A DNA stretch of 64,000 bases from Dictyophora rubrovolvata (taxonomy: Eukaryota; Basidiomycota; Agaricomycetes; Phallales; Phallaceae): positions 124,001-188,000 of the forward strand of contig CP114124.1 in NCBI GenBank assembly GCA_029959195.1. Direction: 5' to 3'. The translations under genes were made by a program, and so were the position numbers. How positions within the stretch are numbered: the stretch's first letter is position 1; each line of letters starts with the position of its first letter. The notes under the pieces are model-generated. The model had not been told where the DNA came from. It did not search any database and saw nothing but the letters and a program-made list of their open reading frames with translations. This document shows positions 23,564 to 35,726 of this stretch, piece after piece.

Positions 23564-26500
23564 TCTGAACAACTTCGTCGAGGAACGTTGTTTAAATTTT
23601 CACACTGGCTGCGTGGGCCCACTGGCTGGGAGTGACACTGTGACATTGTGACACCATCGCCTTGACTTTCAACGTCCAATTAGCAATGACCACCTCAATA
23701 ACTACCAACACCCAGATTCCCAACTATCCAAACATCCTCCGCAATTCTTTCTGAAAATATTTTCTCAGTAAATCCAATCTGCGAAGATTGAACCTTTGTG
23801 CGGTGGAGATGTCTCACTTGCGTTATCCTCGAAGCTTGAAGCTTGAAAGTACCGTGGCCCCATTTGACGATATTGCGCAGTTTTTTTTATCAAGTGTATT
23901 TATATTTACCTTTCCTTCCATTCTTATTGGCAATGGTTCAATATTTCTTCCGGTTTATTTTTGATTTGGTCTCGATCGGAGCCACAACTTAGGCTCATTA
24001 CAGACGCCAATTACGAAGCACCCTTTTTCAATCCAGTGTCGCTGCGAACTTAGTGCCATTTACACAGCACGCTTCGGTCTTCGTCAACGCGTAATCAGCT
24101 TCAAATCTTAAAACCCATAGAAAGCGATCAATATGTGACTTTCCCTTTGTGCATATCCGCTGTCTGTTTGGCAATCCTTCTCAGAATTAGCCCTTTGTCT
24201 CGAAACGATTCTTCTCGTGACAATAGACGCGAATGGTATTCTACAGAGCGCCTTAAAGCATCCTTTACTCTACGTTACGCACCAAACCTTCCTCGTATAT
24301 CGGACAAAGGAAGCGATTAAGGCTCCCTTCTCGTGATTTTACTGCTTGATGTGTGCTGTCAGTCTAACACAATTTTTCAGCATTGGATTTTTAAATCTTG
24401 CTGTTTATCTTGTCCTTGGCCTTCTCGGACTATCTTTTATTCGTCAAGTTTGACAGTTACCCGTCTCAAACTCTGTTCTTTCAATTCAATACCAACAACT
24501 CGTACTGGGCACAGGCACACATACCTCCATGACCCTTTTGAAATTCTTCTCGGCGTTTTCATGATGGGATTTATCCGTTCATTCTGGGAGAGACATGATA
24601 AATGGTTTTGTTCCATTCAAGTCAAACGAATTCTTTTTTAAAACTTGAATTCCGCCGAGAGATCGGAATCTTAGTATCATCCACAAAAGTTGAAACAACG
24701 GACAAATGCCTATCTGGATCAACCGATATGTCTTTCTTCAATCTGTTTATACTTAAACAACTGAATATCTTGACACTCACGAGAAAACACGACTCTTTCG
24801 GCCTATTCCTTCCTTTATGGCTACAAGCTTCATATGGACGATTCCCCCAACTATCTTGGGTGGTGTATCATCATTTTAGGCTTGTGCCGTCTGGTTCGGA
24901 TTTCAAACTGAAGGCTGTCTAAAGAATTGCCCGAAGTGCTGCGCTGTAGTCTCTGTGGCTTCGAGAAGAACTATCAAGTTCTTATTCTTGAACCCATCAT
25001 GTTCGTTCTTGTTGTTGATACACGTTTTATCATGCCAACAACCATGTAGCGTCAAGTCGCCGCATCTACAGCTTTCTACAAATTAAACTTGACACGCTGA
25101 ATCCTAAAGGGCATGTGACACTGAGCAGAAGCTTCACTGCGGAAGTCGGAAATTATGACATCGTTCTGATGCTGACAAGATTTTTCTTCGAATTTGGGTA
25201 CATGATGTAAATAATTGAATTATGTAATGACCCTGTATGGTTACGTTGACTGTTGATGGTCCTCCGGAGTTCCCACCTATCAATAGAAAAAGAGAGATGA
25301 CAAGTTTCTCAGCGTAGACTGAAATGATTTACGTACGCGTCAGTCCCTTAAATTTCCATGTTAAGGTATGATCTTGACATCCATTGGCGTTGGACCACTG
25401 ATCCACTAGTATATTATGTTCGCATTTGTATTTCTCTATCGAAGATACTCGTGCAAGCATTGATTGTTAAGCGTCTATAAGTGATGCATGATGCGATGCG
25501 AAACGGTATAACTGGCAATACTGTATATCTGTTATAGCGATAATTAAGGCACTTCGGTATTTTCCCATCAGCGGCAGTCTCCTGGCATCGGAGCCGCTTC
25601 ATGTTTTTTGACTGTAAATTTGATTTCCCAATGAACACTATGGTTTACTGGTATGATAAATGAAAGGGAACTTTTGCTAGAAGGCATTGTGATCGAGAAG
25701 GTTAGCTATTTATATACCTTAATTTGTCAATTTTCTCAGCAGCCATTTATGTAGTTACTTTGTATTTTCTTGAGAAGTGCATTGCAAAAAGGTCCCAGAT
25801 TGACGTATATTCATATATCTAACTTTGATTTCATTGTCGCGGAGCGAAAGAGGCAGCGAGAGAGCCCTGGAAATCTATACATATTCATACTCGGTACCTC
25901 ATTTCTTCCTAAGCGAGCTAGCTGCTACTGGCGAGAAACTGAGGTCTTGGATCCAACACGTGGCTTAGTATAGCTGTTGTATGTCAAAACCCATTGACAG
26001 GGATGAATTCCAACAATGATGTCCACCCGATGGATGTTGAACCGTCAGAGAGTGAAAGCAGCCTTTTCCCAAAATATATATTCCTTACTTTTTTCTCGAA
26101 TGATTGATCGAAATAAAAGGTTCACTCAGTGGATGGCCTGGCAGCCTATGTCAGATATTTGATGATTAGGGTTATCCTTGAAAATTTAGTGAAAAAAAAG
26201 GAATCGGCGAACTTCCGTCGTTGAACATGCTGTTTTTGGTGGCCATGGAAGGCTGTGCAGGTGAAGCCGGCGAAACCGTGATGCGGTGGACAAAGTTGTG
26301 CACCCTTCCTCTTTTTGATTTTATTGGCGGGCGGCCCATACGGCCACCTCATACGGTGATGTAGGCGATCAATCGAATATGTTAGATATTCTCGTTAAAA
26401 AAAACCAAAAATGTTTTCTTCAAGTAATTTTCCGATACCTAACGGTGAGCGGACCATGCATGCTGGCTAGGGACAATTTATCAAGTAAAGTATGTCTCCC

Positions 26501-27940
26501 AAAGCTTACGTCTAAAATTATGTTTTGGCACTATCCGTCATTTTTAAGTGCTTATCTGTTGATGGCCCTGCTAATGCTTCGACTTAGCAATCGCACCGAT
26601 GCGCACGCGCGGGGAGGCGCGTTTTAATGTATATTTTCATTTCTATTCATTTAAAAACAATGATATCTCCTTTTAAGATGAAAATTTCCGCGGTCAAATT
26701 ATCAGGTCTTTGAACTTTGACATTATTAGGCCACGTATGAACGTGATAAAGTTAGCTTTGACGTTGTTGCGCGATGTTGCATAGATATTGTTCCGAATGG
26801 CACGATATGTATATATATCAAATAAAAACTCAATCTCCTTTGAAAGCGGATCTGGAAATTTTCCTGTGCATACAATTCTCATATACCACTCACTGATAGT
26901 ATGACACTCAGGCTGGATGAATGCGCGTATACTCAGCTTTGGCCGATCATATGTCTCCCAGTCTTATCTAATATCGAACAGTGGTCTTATTTCCATTATT
27001 TCGCATCATTGACTCTGAAAAATAGGGTCTTTGAGCTCTTGTTTATAGTTAAAGTTCGTGCTTTTGGATTATGATGTAGCTTCGAGGTGCTGAGTTGACA
27101 CTTACAGCTGATACCAGCCGGTGATTCATGATAAAAACCACGTTGAAGGAACATGGGAGTGTTTTCGGTGCCCATTGTCTAATTCTTTTTATATTACCCA
27201 TGTAACTCTATCTGAGAGAACAAGAACTGTAAGGCTTGAATTTACTCGCTACTAGTATTTCTGCATGCTTTAAGCAATCGTTCCTAAAGGAAAGCAGATC
27301 ATTGGTCGTTGATCACGGTCAGCTGATTTCGCCTTAACGAAAACGTTATTTCTCCATTATCTAACTAATGGATCGTGGATAATCACACCCCCATCATTCA
27401 TCAACTTTGAAATGGCAAACTGGCTGACCCAGTTGGTTCTTGACTTGTTTTATAAATTTTTATAAATTATATTTTGACGCCCATTTCCGAGCTTCAAATC
27501 CAACGTAATGGTCCTATTCGCTTCGATAAACCCGGATTCAGCAATTCAATACAGATGATATTCCCTCGAGACCCTGAAAGCTCTGTCTTTGAGGACAGGA
27601 CGCGTTTTGAATGGGGTTCCCTGGGATCAGTCAGTCAAGCTAAAGTTAAACGCTCTTTAGGCTCCTTTTCTCCTGGATGGATGATCGATGGCTCTCAATG
27701 TGTGGCGAAGCTATCAGTTGTTATCATCGCGAAAGAGATCAGATGCGTGCCTGAAGACATGAAGGTTTAGGGAGTACAGCTGGCATTAGGAGGGCTTAGC
27801 AGCCGGCTGGGCGGATGATCTTCTGGTATAAAACGCCTCATTTTCTTCACATCCCTTCAACAATCTAAATACTCCATATTTTTCAGTTTCTTCAATCCTA
27901 GCTACTAGTACCTCTTCAACTTCACCAAATCATTCGCAAC
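23564..27940. other. long gene-poor region
   Basis: About 4.4 kb between the divergent Hua1-like (minus) and dsRNA-binding (plus) genes. Open frames at 24135-24922 and 27474-27770 are the longest, with no recognised motif and no convincing splicing. The ends hold the two promoters, including a TATA box at 27827. I see no terminal repeats or transposase fragments. Confidence 0.4.
27827..27833 (+). promoter_or_regulatory. TATA box of the dsRNA-binding protein gene
   Basis: TATAAAA lies 108 nt before the ATG at 27941 and is followed by a C/T-rich leader (TTCACATCCCTTCAACAATC), a common arrangement for well-expressed fungal genes. Confidence 0.5.
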
Positions 27941-28382
27941 ATGTCCTCGAATTCGAATTCAAAACGTAATCGTACATCTTCCCCTACTGAGCATCAACGC
28001 TGAAACTTCTTTTTCAGAGCACATGCACTGGGCCATGCTTTTGCACAATGAACTGCAGAGACAAGGTCGTCTCAAGGCTTTGAGTTGGGATGACCAAGTC
28101 ATAGGTCCTACGCATAATGCTGTATGGACATCGTATGCACTTCGTAAGCCATTAGTCCTCGTCAAGATCGTGTGTTGATGTATAACAACTTTGCAGTGAA
28201 TGAGATTGAATATGGAAAAGGAACGTCCACCACTAGGCAAGGCGCGAGAGATGAGGCTGCTATGAACGCTTTGAGAGCTCTCCAGGAAGAACTTAATGGT
28301 CGTGTAAGAGCTGTCTTTTGATGACAGTTAGAAAAAGAGCCGTTTCTCACCAGTTTACTACTTCCCATTTTAGCGCTATTGA
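27941..28382 (+). CDS. small double-stranded RNA-binding domain protein
   Basis: Exons 27941-27965, 28018-28143 and 28197-28312, plus a short last exon at 28374-28382. The protein is about 90 residues and is essentially a single dsRBD: HWAMLLHNELQRQG (helix 1), VWTSYALLNEIEYGKG (strands) and TRQGARDEAAMNALRALQEEL (basic loop and helix 2). The length equals the domain, so there is no catalytic partner domain. If the last intron (GTAAGA...TTTTAG) is not used, a stop at 28319-28321 gives a nearly identical end. Small stand-alone dsRBD proteins are multiplied in Agaricomycetes; binding of structured RNA is inferred from the fold, and the biological role is unknown. A TATA box and C/T-rich leader suggest it is expressed. 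Confidence 0.78.
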
Positions 28383-29736
28383 ACTACTACTATATATGCT
28401 GCACTTAAAGTAGATCCGTCTGTCAAGTGTTCCTTTCGTTTCCCTGGGATATAATTTTTGGGTTTAATAAGGGTTTCAAGGCTGCGCTGATATTTCTTTT
28501 TACATAATAATTCGTTCATATTATATATTTGTTGGGTCGCCTGAATTTTTAGTGATTAGGAGCAGATTTTTGTTATGTATACAATGGAAGTGGATATTTT
28601 TGCTTTAAATATATTGATGCGGTGTTCGTAGAAGTCTAATAGTGTGCGAGCACGTGATGGTGCCTCCGCGTTATCACGTCAATCCCTTACGGGCGTCTGT
28701 AACGCGTAACGAGCGTCAACTGCCTGGCGATTCTGTTCCGCTTCCCTAACTGTCAAACCTTCTGCTTGGGAGCAATCTACTTGCACAGCTCAGAGTTGGT
28801 TTTTTTTGGGATATATGAAACCATATGTGGATTGTAAGTTCTCTTTTTATTCATGTTTTCACTATTTCACACGTATATAGACCCCGTCAGCATTGACAGT
28901 GCGTGACTTCGCTTGCTTATTGTACTCCTTCCACGCACAATTGTGGGCCATCTTTTTTTAATCAATCGAACCCCCTATTCAATGATTTTACATGGTTGTT
29001 TATAACCCGTTTTTAGTTCCGCCTAATGAACACCCGCCATCCCGCGCTTTTTTTTCTTTATTGTATAACGAGATATGGATGCAGGGAGCAACGGGCAACT
29101 TGAAGCTTACGACGAACGAGTATTTAAAGTCTTCATGATCAAATACTTCCGGCACCGGTTTTGGTCCCGTATCCCTTCCCCTTGCTGGTCAACAAAAAAC
29201 GAGGTCTGTCCTATTCCATCACCTATTCCTCTTCCAATGCGTCCCCTTCGGTATCCTGTTTTCTGATCCATGTCGGCCACAGCTGGAATCGTCGTCCATT
29301 ATTTTATGTGCACAAGATTTTGGAATGGAAAAAACTCAACGTTTGGAGATAGTCAAGATATTTATGATAATTCGTCCATAAACAAGTCCCATGACGATGA
29401 ATATGGTCGCTGGGAGAACTTTTTTGATGGTGCACACAGTTACGAGCCTACTATGCCCTCTATTAAACGTAATGGATACGAAAGGTATACGCTTCTCCTG
29501 TCGTTATCTTTGTTTCCAACTCTGATTCGTGTCTGAAACAAAAGAAAGATTCTGGGTCCGCTCCATAACCAAGATTGCTTTCATCACCCTGTGATGAACG
29601 TTCCTCTCCATGGCGATGGTGTAGACAGAGAGTATGTCCACACGCAGAATTGATATTACTTGCGTATTAAGAAATTTCGCCCAGGTATATACCTCTGTCA
29701 AAGAGGCAACCCTCAAATATCTACAGGTTGAATATC
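28383..29736. other. mostly non-coding, possible upstream exons
   Basis: 28383-29074 shows nothing beyond AT-rich 3' flank. From 29075 two open stretches, 29075-29190 (starting MDAGSNGQLEAYDERVF) and 29270-29485 (ending IKRNGYER), have plausible GTAT donors. They could be 5' exons of the hypothetical gene at 29737-30894 or a separate small gene. I could not join them convincingly. Confidence 0.35.
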
Positions 29737-30894
29737 ATGTCTATTAAACCTGTTGATATTGATATTCGGTCCGAAGCAATTCAAGTGGCAACTCCACCCA
29801 GTGGGACCTTAGATGGCATAAAGGCGTTTCTATTTGATGTTACTTCCTATACCAGAGTTTCTGTGCGTTATCTGTGACTTCATTTGGTCATTATTCTCCT
29901 AATAATGAATGTCACGCAGTTTCTTATGAGCTCACAACACATGCTGGGCCTACTGCTATCACTCTGGGCTTTACTCAATATCATGTTTCGATGTGTCCGC
30001 TATCTCTGCGTTCGATACTGCACGTTACCTGAACAAAGCTCTGTAATCCAAGGTTCTTTTTCCCCGTTGTTCTCAGACCCAGCTCTATTTCCAGTCCCGA
30101 TCATCAATTCACCCGACACATCACAGCCACCTACTCCTGAAATGACGCCGGAAATTTTATCTAGTCCCTCGTTATCTCAATCGGACCTGGAGGACGAGAT
30201 CGCTGTTGAAATCTCATTATTTGGCTATGCCTCAAACTATAATCCTTATCCCGTCTACTATACATCACAATCCTCCAATGGTAACAATGCTATTGAATCC
30301 GGATTTTCTACTAATCGCCTGGATGCGGACCATTCATATCTTCTCCCCGCTATCCCTCCTAACGATCCGTCAAACCCAAATCCTGTAGATGCGCAAGGAA
30401 ATCTACCGCTATTACCTTTTGACCCTAACAAAGACGGTCGTTGTCTCACTCGTCCCAAATCTAGATGGACCTGGATACCAGCACGTACAAAAGTACGTCC
30501 ATGGTCGCGGTCAGTGGTGCAGGTGCACACACCAGCATCGGCATCGGCATCGGCATCAACATCCGCACTGGCATTGACATCGGCATCGGCACCGATGCCG
30601 TCAGAGCCACCCTCAGGCTCATCGGTGCAGCTTGTCTCTCCTTTGCCAAAACCAAGTCGGGCAGAGGAAATTAAACAAGAGAGACCTCCCGTCCTTCGAT
30701 TTCCATTCATTAATATTGAGCATCTTGGTAGCACTTCGACTCCTAATGGAAGATCGAGTGACTTCTCACGTAGTGCAAATCCCTGGTGGCGCGTGGGCCA
30801 CGATACTTCCAACGATAATGACGAATTTGTCATGGGAAGTTTTGGAGGTCAACTAGGTTTAACGTTGAATGCTGAATCCGAATCTGAATATTGA
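29737..30894 (+). CDS. hypothetical protein, single membrane anchor and low-complexity region
   Basis: Not recognised. From the ATG at 29737 (MSIKPVDIDIRSEAIQ) a short exon joins across a 56-nt intron near 29863-29918 to a long exon ending at 30894. The second exon begins with one strong hydrophobic helix (HMLGLLLSLWALLNIMF) followed by Arg and Cys residues, typical of a type II or III membrane anchor. The rest is Pro/Ser-rich and hydrophilic, with acidic patches (SQSDLEDEIAVE), an Ala-Ser repeat coded by a GCATCG hexanucleotide tract and an acidic tail (NAESESEY). No enzyme motif is visible. Exons further upstream (from 29075) may belong to it. Confidence 0.5.
30534..30593 (+). repeat. GCATCG hexanucleotide microsatellite inside a coding exon
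   Basis: Imperfect repeats of GCATCG, reading Ala-Ser in the plus-strand frame, interrupted by ACATCC and TGGCAT variants. The unit is a multiple of three, so length change keeps the frame. Confidence 0.75.
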
Positions 30895-31645
30895 ATATTA
30901 TCTTTTTACACCCATATCCCCTTTATTCTTGCAATTTATGTTCGGTTTTCGTCGTTTTAACATTGCTTTTCATATTAACTTATTGCATTATTCATCTTTG
31001 CATCGTCTCTCTACCTATGTCTGTTATTTGTTTTGTTATATGGGGCTACGTTTTTTTACATGCATATGTATTTTATGGCATTGAATGAAGCATTACGACT
31101 CTACGATCGTTTGTTATTGTTGTCGTTTACACGCCACCACCGCTACCATTGTTGTAGGCAACGTGTACGCGTATATACATAGTAGGAGAATCGAGTTTTG
31201 CTCGTTATTCCGACTGGCTAAATACTGTATTATCTATACCCCTTCAGAATTTCAGATTAGTAGTGGACTACAGGCAGTTCGAACTCCGAATTACAATCGT
31301 TCCTCATCCGAATTTGATCCCAGTCCACAATCTTAACGCCTCAGAATTCAGAAAATCACTTGCAAAGTACTCTCATGTTTGCTTTAATAACAAAGATCAT
31401 CTTTTTTTGACCTATGTCTGTTATTTGTCCGTATGTTCTACGTACTTTGACAGTCTCGCATGCTTGGTGATTGTTTATTTGTGTTTGTTGTTTTTAGCAA
31501 AAACCTTTGTCACGCTTCAATTTAATCGTTGGTTTGCGTCTTCATAATTATCCTGACAAGAACAATGGATATCTGAAAAAACGATACGAAAGTTTCTCGA
31601 ACTAGTTCTTCATAAAAGTCCCGCTTTAAGCTGGAAAGCTGCTCT
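30895..31645. other. convergent 3' flanks, no gene seen
   Basis: T-rich sequence between the 3' ends of the hypothetical membrane protein (plus) and the SDR (minus). Short open frames rich in Phe, Cys and Tyr reflect base composition rather than coding. Confidence 0.45.
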
Positions 31646-32928
31646 TCAAAGCCTAACATCAACCAAAACATCTCTCCACTCAACATCATCCAAAAGCTGC
31701 ACAACACTTTTACATTTCCTTCTTATATCCTTCATCGCATCCTCACCCAAAATAATCGTATCGGGACATTTCCGCCCAATCGCACTTCCTTCACCTTTTA
31801 CAATATCAACAATGACGCGTCCAGCTTTTCTAGGATCTCCGGATTGGTTTCCATGAACACCTGAAAGAAATTTACATCCGACCGTGTGAAGTTGTGTGTA
31901 GTCTGGATTTTGAAGTGCGGTTGGGGCTTTGAGTTTCGTGTTGAGGATCATGCCGGTTCGGAAGGCGCCTGGTTGGATGAGGAAGACTTTTATGTTGAAA
32001 GGTTTAAGTTCTTCTATGAGAGATTCGGCTATGGCTGCGTGTGTAGGTGTGTATCAGATTTAGTCTCCTTTTTTTTCCTTTTTTGCTGAACATACCATGG
32101 ACTGCAGCTTTTGAACTACTATATGGGCCTATTATTAATTCACGGCACTTAAAGTAAGTGGATATCCTGGCTTTTCTCTAAAGAATAATTTCTCACCAAC
32201 AAGCTGAATAAAAGATCAAAGAGTTATCATCTTCCATATTGCAACCTGAAGTTGAAGCTTACAGCTGCTTTCGCCGTCCAGGCTGATCTACTCCCAACAA
32301 TTAAAACAGAACCAGACCGTCTCTGACGCATATGCGGTAAAAATGCATGCGTAACGTTTATTACCCCAAACACATTGGTCTTATATTGAGCCATGTATCC
32401 TTCTGCGCTGAATATGTAATAAAGTAAGTTTTCATTTCAAAGCTTGCATTTAATTTTGACATCAGACACTTACCCGACCTCTTCCAAGGCACCAAACATA
32501 CCATACCCTGCGTTATTGACTTTGATTCGTTTGGTTTGTAATTAGTTCTCGAGAAGGAAGAGCGTTTCTTACCTAGAACGTCCACACGTCCATAAACCTC
32601 AATAGCCTCCTTAGCCTTTCGTCTAATGACTGCAAAATCATCGGTCACGTCCAGTTGCATAATATGTGCTCCATTTCTCTTTAGAAAGTCGAGCTTTGCC
32701 ACGTCGCGTGCTGTTGCTATGACTGCATCGCCTCTTGAGAGGATTTCTAGGGTAAGCGAGTAACCTAGACCTGATGATGCACCTGTATATAATATGGATT
32801 TCAGCTGCATATTCGTATGACCGGGAGGTTGCGAGAAGGAGGGTACGACAAATGTCTCATTTCCTCTTTTTACCTGTTACAAACCAAACTTTTCGTGTAG
32901 AAGAGGTCGCGGTTAGAGCTTCAGTCAT
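31646..32928 (-). CDS. short-chain dehydrogenase/reductase (classical SDR)
   Basis: The ATG at 32928 gives MTEALTATSSTRKVWFVTG. After an intron this continues ASSGLGYSLTLEILSRGDAV, giving the TGxxxGLG cofactor loop. IATARDVAKLDFLKRNGAHI and LDVTDD follow, with Arg in the first loop after beta-2 suggesting NADP(H). Further exons give YGRVDVL before the NNAG-type segment (NNAGYGMFGALEEV), then YKTNVFGVINVTHAFLPHMR, and SGSVLIVGSRSA with the catalytic Ser region. GPYSSSKAAVH provides the YxxxK pair, followed by SLIEELKPFNIKVFLIQPGAFRTGM. The stop is at 31646. All classical SDR motifs are present, so it should be active; the substrate is unknown. It lies about 5 kb from the reductase and A-T-R genes, so a shared pathway is possible but not shown. 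Confidence 0.82.
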
Positions 32929-33099
32929 ACTGGTTTTCAGCTGGGTAGCTTGGGGATTTGGAGAAGAATGGGATCCCGATGAGGCAAAGCTTGAATTTAT
33001 CGATCCACGTACTAAGGTTTCACGACTCAGAAGTTGCCCTTCAGTGTTAATTCCGCCGAACCGTGTTATGATTTTTTCCATTCCCGATAGTAGCATTAT

Positions 33100-33504
33100 T
33101 CAAGCGACTACGACGACGTGCCCAAATATTCCCGAAAGGTTTTTTCCCCTTGGATTCGGATCTAGATTTGGACTAAACCGGACCACAGGATTGAAAGGAA
33201 TAGAAATGATATCTGTTTCACGAGAATAGGAGATAGGAGCGAGGATAAATGTCAACTTCTTCACAAGCGGGAATAGTTCAATCAACGGAGAAGGATGTAC
33301 TTTCGCCTTTTGCCGAATGGATTCGACTTTCAGACTGGCGGCCTCGAGTTTAGTTGGATGAAGATGGTTAGCGTACTTGCGTTCTTGCCTTCGTGCTCGG
33401 GGAAGATCTTGATCGAAAAGAGAAATGTGAGAAGGAAGATCTAATGGGCTAGGATCTAATGAGATTGCGATTCGCGACTGGTGAGTACCTGACAACACTC
33501 TCAT
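33100..33504 (-). CDS. hypothetical small protein, uncertain
   Basis: Not recognised. A 134-residue frame from ATG 33504 (MRVLSGTHQSRIAIS) to a stop at 33100, upstream of and in the same direction as the SDR. The middle (DLPRARRQERKYANHLHPTK) is charged and helix-like, as in real coding sequence, while the C-terminus is hydrophobic. There are no paralogue, domain or clear splice partners. It could be the end of a larger gene whose other exons I did not find, or a chance frame. Confidence 0.25.
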   Translation of the reverse strand: MRVLSGTHQSRIAISLDPSPLDLPSHISLFDQDLPRARRQERKYANHLHPTKLEAASLKVESIRQKAKVHPSPLIELFPLVKKLTFILAPISYSRETDIISIPFNPVVRFSPNLDPNPRGKNLSGIFGHVVVVA

Positions 33505-33984
33505 TCAATGTAAGTCAAGTAGAACTTACTATTGATACGAGTTTAACGTGGTCTTCGATCTATTCAGATTCATGCGAATCATATAAACCGCTGGAATTTA
33601 TCCCCGTTCGTTTCCTAATTTCGATTTCCCAGATTTTAGCCTTGTGGCTCTCGTTTAGGAAAAAAACAAAATTCGGATTCACACCCTTAGTATCAATTGA
33701 GGCGCCGAAAATCAAGACGGTAGAACTAAGGGGGTTATTTCTTTTTCACTCTCGGGAGTCGGTATCGGTGGTAGTGTTACCGAAATTCGGCTGGTCAAAG
33801 TCCGGTGCCAATGAGACTTACGGAGATCGAAATATTAGATATTATTCATGAACGTGAGATGACCTTACTTTTGTTTTTTTACACAACTTCTTTTGAATGA
33901 TACTTTGTTAAAAGCCATGTTTTATCAAATCATTTTTAGTATATCCACCACGGCGAGGTCACTCCTGCCGAGACGGTTCACCTA
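33505..33984. other. intergenic, one plus-strand open frame of unknown value
   Basis: A plus-strand open frame at 33459-33851 has no recognised motif. Nothing else is seen before the MITE. Confidence 0.3.
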
Positions 33985-34119
33985 TGTCGCAAAAATCGAT
34001 TTCAGTATTTTTTAATTAACCGGTCAAGACATTATTATGGCTTATAAACCATAAAAAAGCCATAATAATGTCTTGACCGGTTAATTAATCAAAAAATACT
34101 GAAATCGATTTTTGCGACA
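33985..34119. mobile_element. hairpin MITE with TA target duplication (Tc1/mariner-like)
   Basis: A 135-bp near-perfect inverted repeat. The left arm is 33985-34043 (59 nt, starting TGTCGCAAAAATCGATTTC) and the right arm is 34057-34119 (63 nt). They differ only by a 4-nt GATT insertion, with a 13-nt loop between. TA flanks each side (33983-33984 and 34120-34121), as expected for the TA duplication made by Tc1/mariner transposases. It is non-autonomous with no coding capacity. The lack of base substitutions between arms suggests a young insertion or selection for the hairpin. Confidence 0.8.
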
Positions 34120-35726
34120 TATGACACAGACGAACATCTGACTTGACCCTTGTTGACGAAGGTATGTGCCGTTAGAACGCAGCTTTATTCCTTGACATTC
34201 TTGAATTAATAACGTGCTCAAAATATGCTGCAATTGTTATCGGAACCTTCGAATCAGGCGGTACGTTGATCCTCCGTTTCTTCTTCTCAGAGCCACTGGA
34301 CCCTAGTACATACATGTATGACCAACTGATTTATTTTAGAATCCTCTTTCTGCACAGTCAATGAGAATAGACACAGTACGACATCACAGGTAATTCAAAG
34401 ATAAAGCAATTCATATCAACAGGCATGTCATAATGAGCTTCATACTGAAATCCGGTCCCCGATGCAACTTTCAGGCTTCAAATTTCAGGCCCTTACTAGG
34501 AATGTGACTCTAAAAATATGCTCATCGCGATATAAATATAGTACATGGCACATTACACACTTCTCTTGCGCTTCTGCTGCTCCGAGCTCCATGCCATACT
34601 AGCATTTCAAAGATATATAAGACCGGTCACTACACCTTGACACATTTTTCTTGCCCATTCATACTTTATGGGAATTTGTGCCCCACCACCAACAGGAATC
34701 GAGCTGACATCCTTATCCGCGGGGGCCACGGGGCTACTCCGACCCAACCGCGCTGCAACATGGATGGAGTAGAAAGGGGCCAAGGCTGCCGCTGGATGCT
34801 GCGAGTGCGAGTGAACATCTCGATACCGAATATGCTTGATTCACTAGATATATTTTTTGTAGGAATAAACCAATGGCAGTCACATAGTTTGAGGTCGAAA
34901 CTGTTTTTTCAGTTCAGTCCGGTGATGCCAATGACTATTGACTGATCATGCCGGTCATGGAGCTGCCAGAGCGATAAAATTCATGTGATGGTTTTGCTTT
35001 GAGCCGCCGAGTGCCGTAGGCAGCAGCTGAGACTCAGTACTCAGGCCTCAGACCTTTGGAGGCGCTAAGTTCATGTATCGGAAGAAACAAAGAAAGAACA
35101 AACGAGCAAGGGATTCGTACATGTTTTTCCATGGGTGACAGTGACACTTCTATTCGTTTCTTTTATACATTTGGCACAGAATTAGCCGAAGATTACTCTG
35201 ATGTTCTTCGAATTTGGGGCCTAGATATGTGTAACGTAATGAACCGGTGACCTAGATTTGACAAATGTTGGCGCTGGTATATTGAAAATACGACAGTGAA
35301 ATTGGCAATAGGTCGTATAAAAAATGGAAGTCTATCAAGCCCTTGCACTGAGGTAGAAACTATTCATCATCTTTAAAACAATCTTAGGCCATAAAGCATA
35401 GTCCAGAAGTAAAAGAATTTACACACATGGGTGAGGCTCAAGTGAAGCTCTGAAATGGTGCACTCGGACGCGCATCACACTTGGACGGAGTTGTGCCGTC
35501 ATGCGGGACCAATTTAGGTAAGCCGTGGCGGCGTGGCGCGGAACCAAACATTACGGCTTTTGAGCTCACTCTCTCAGGCTCGCGCGTATAATTCGCCTTG
35601 CAGCTTTTCTTCTCTCCTTTTTTTACTTTTATTTTTACCTCTTCGATATTTATATATCCCTGATTTCTTCATACTTCTTGCTGAGGAGGGGCACTTTTTT
35701 TATATATATATTCGGGGAGTTTGTAA
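34120..35726. other. intergenic, no gene seen
   Basis: About 1.6 kb upstream of the AT-hook gene. Short open frames only. A TATATATA run at about 35699-35710 sits just before the AT-hook ATG, perhaps too close to be a normal TATA box. Confidence 0.4.

Noticed and set aside
24135-24922. Run of plus-strand open frames suggesting a gene
   Set aside because: Frames do not join by splice signals and show no motif.
30258-30833. 191-residue minus-strand frame opposite the hypothetical membrane protein
   Set aside because: It is the antisense of a longer plus-strand frame and is inflated by the GCATCG repeat.
32774-33229. 151-residue plus-strand open frame
   Set aside because: Opposite-strand shadow of the 5' part of the SDR gene, whose minus-strand frame has clear SDR motifs.
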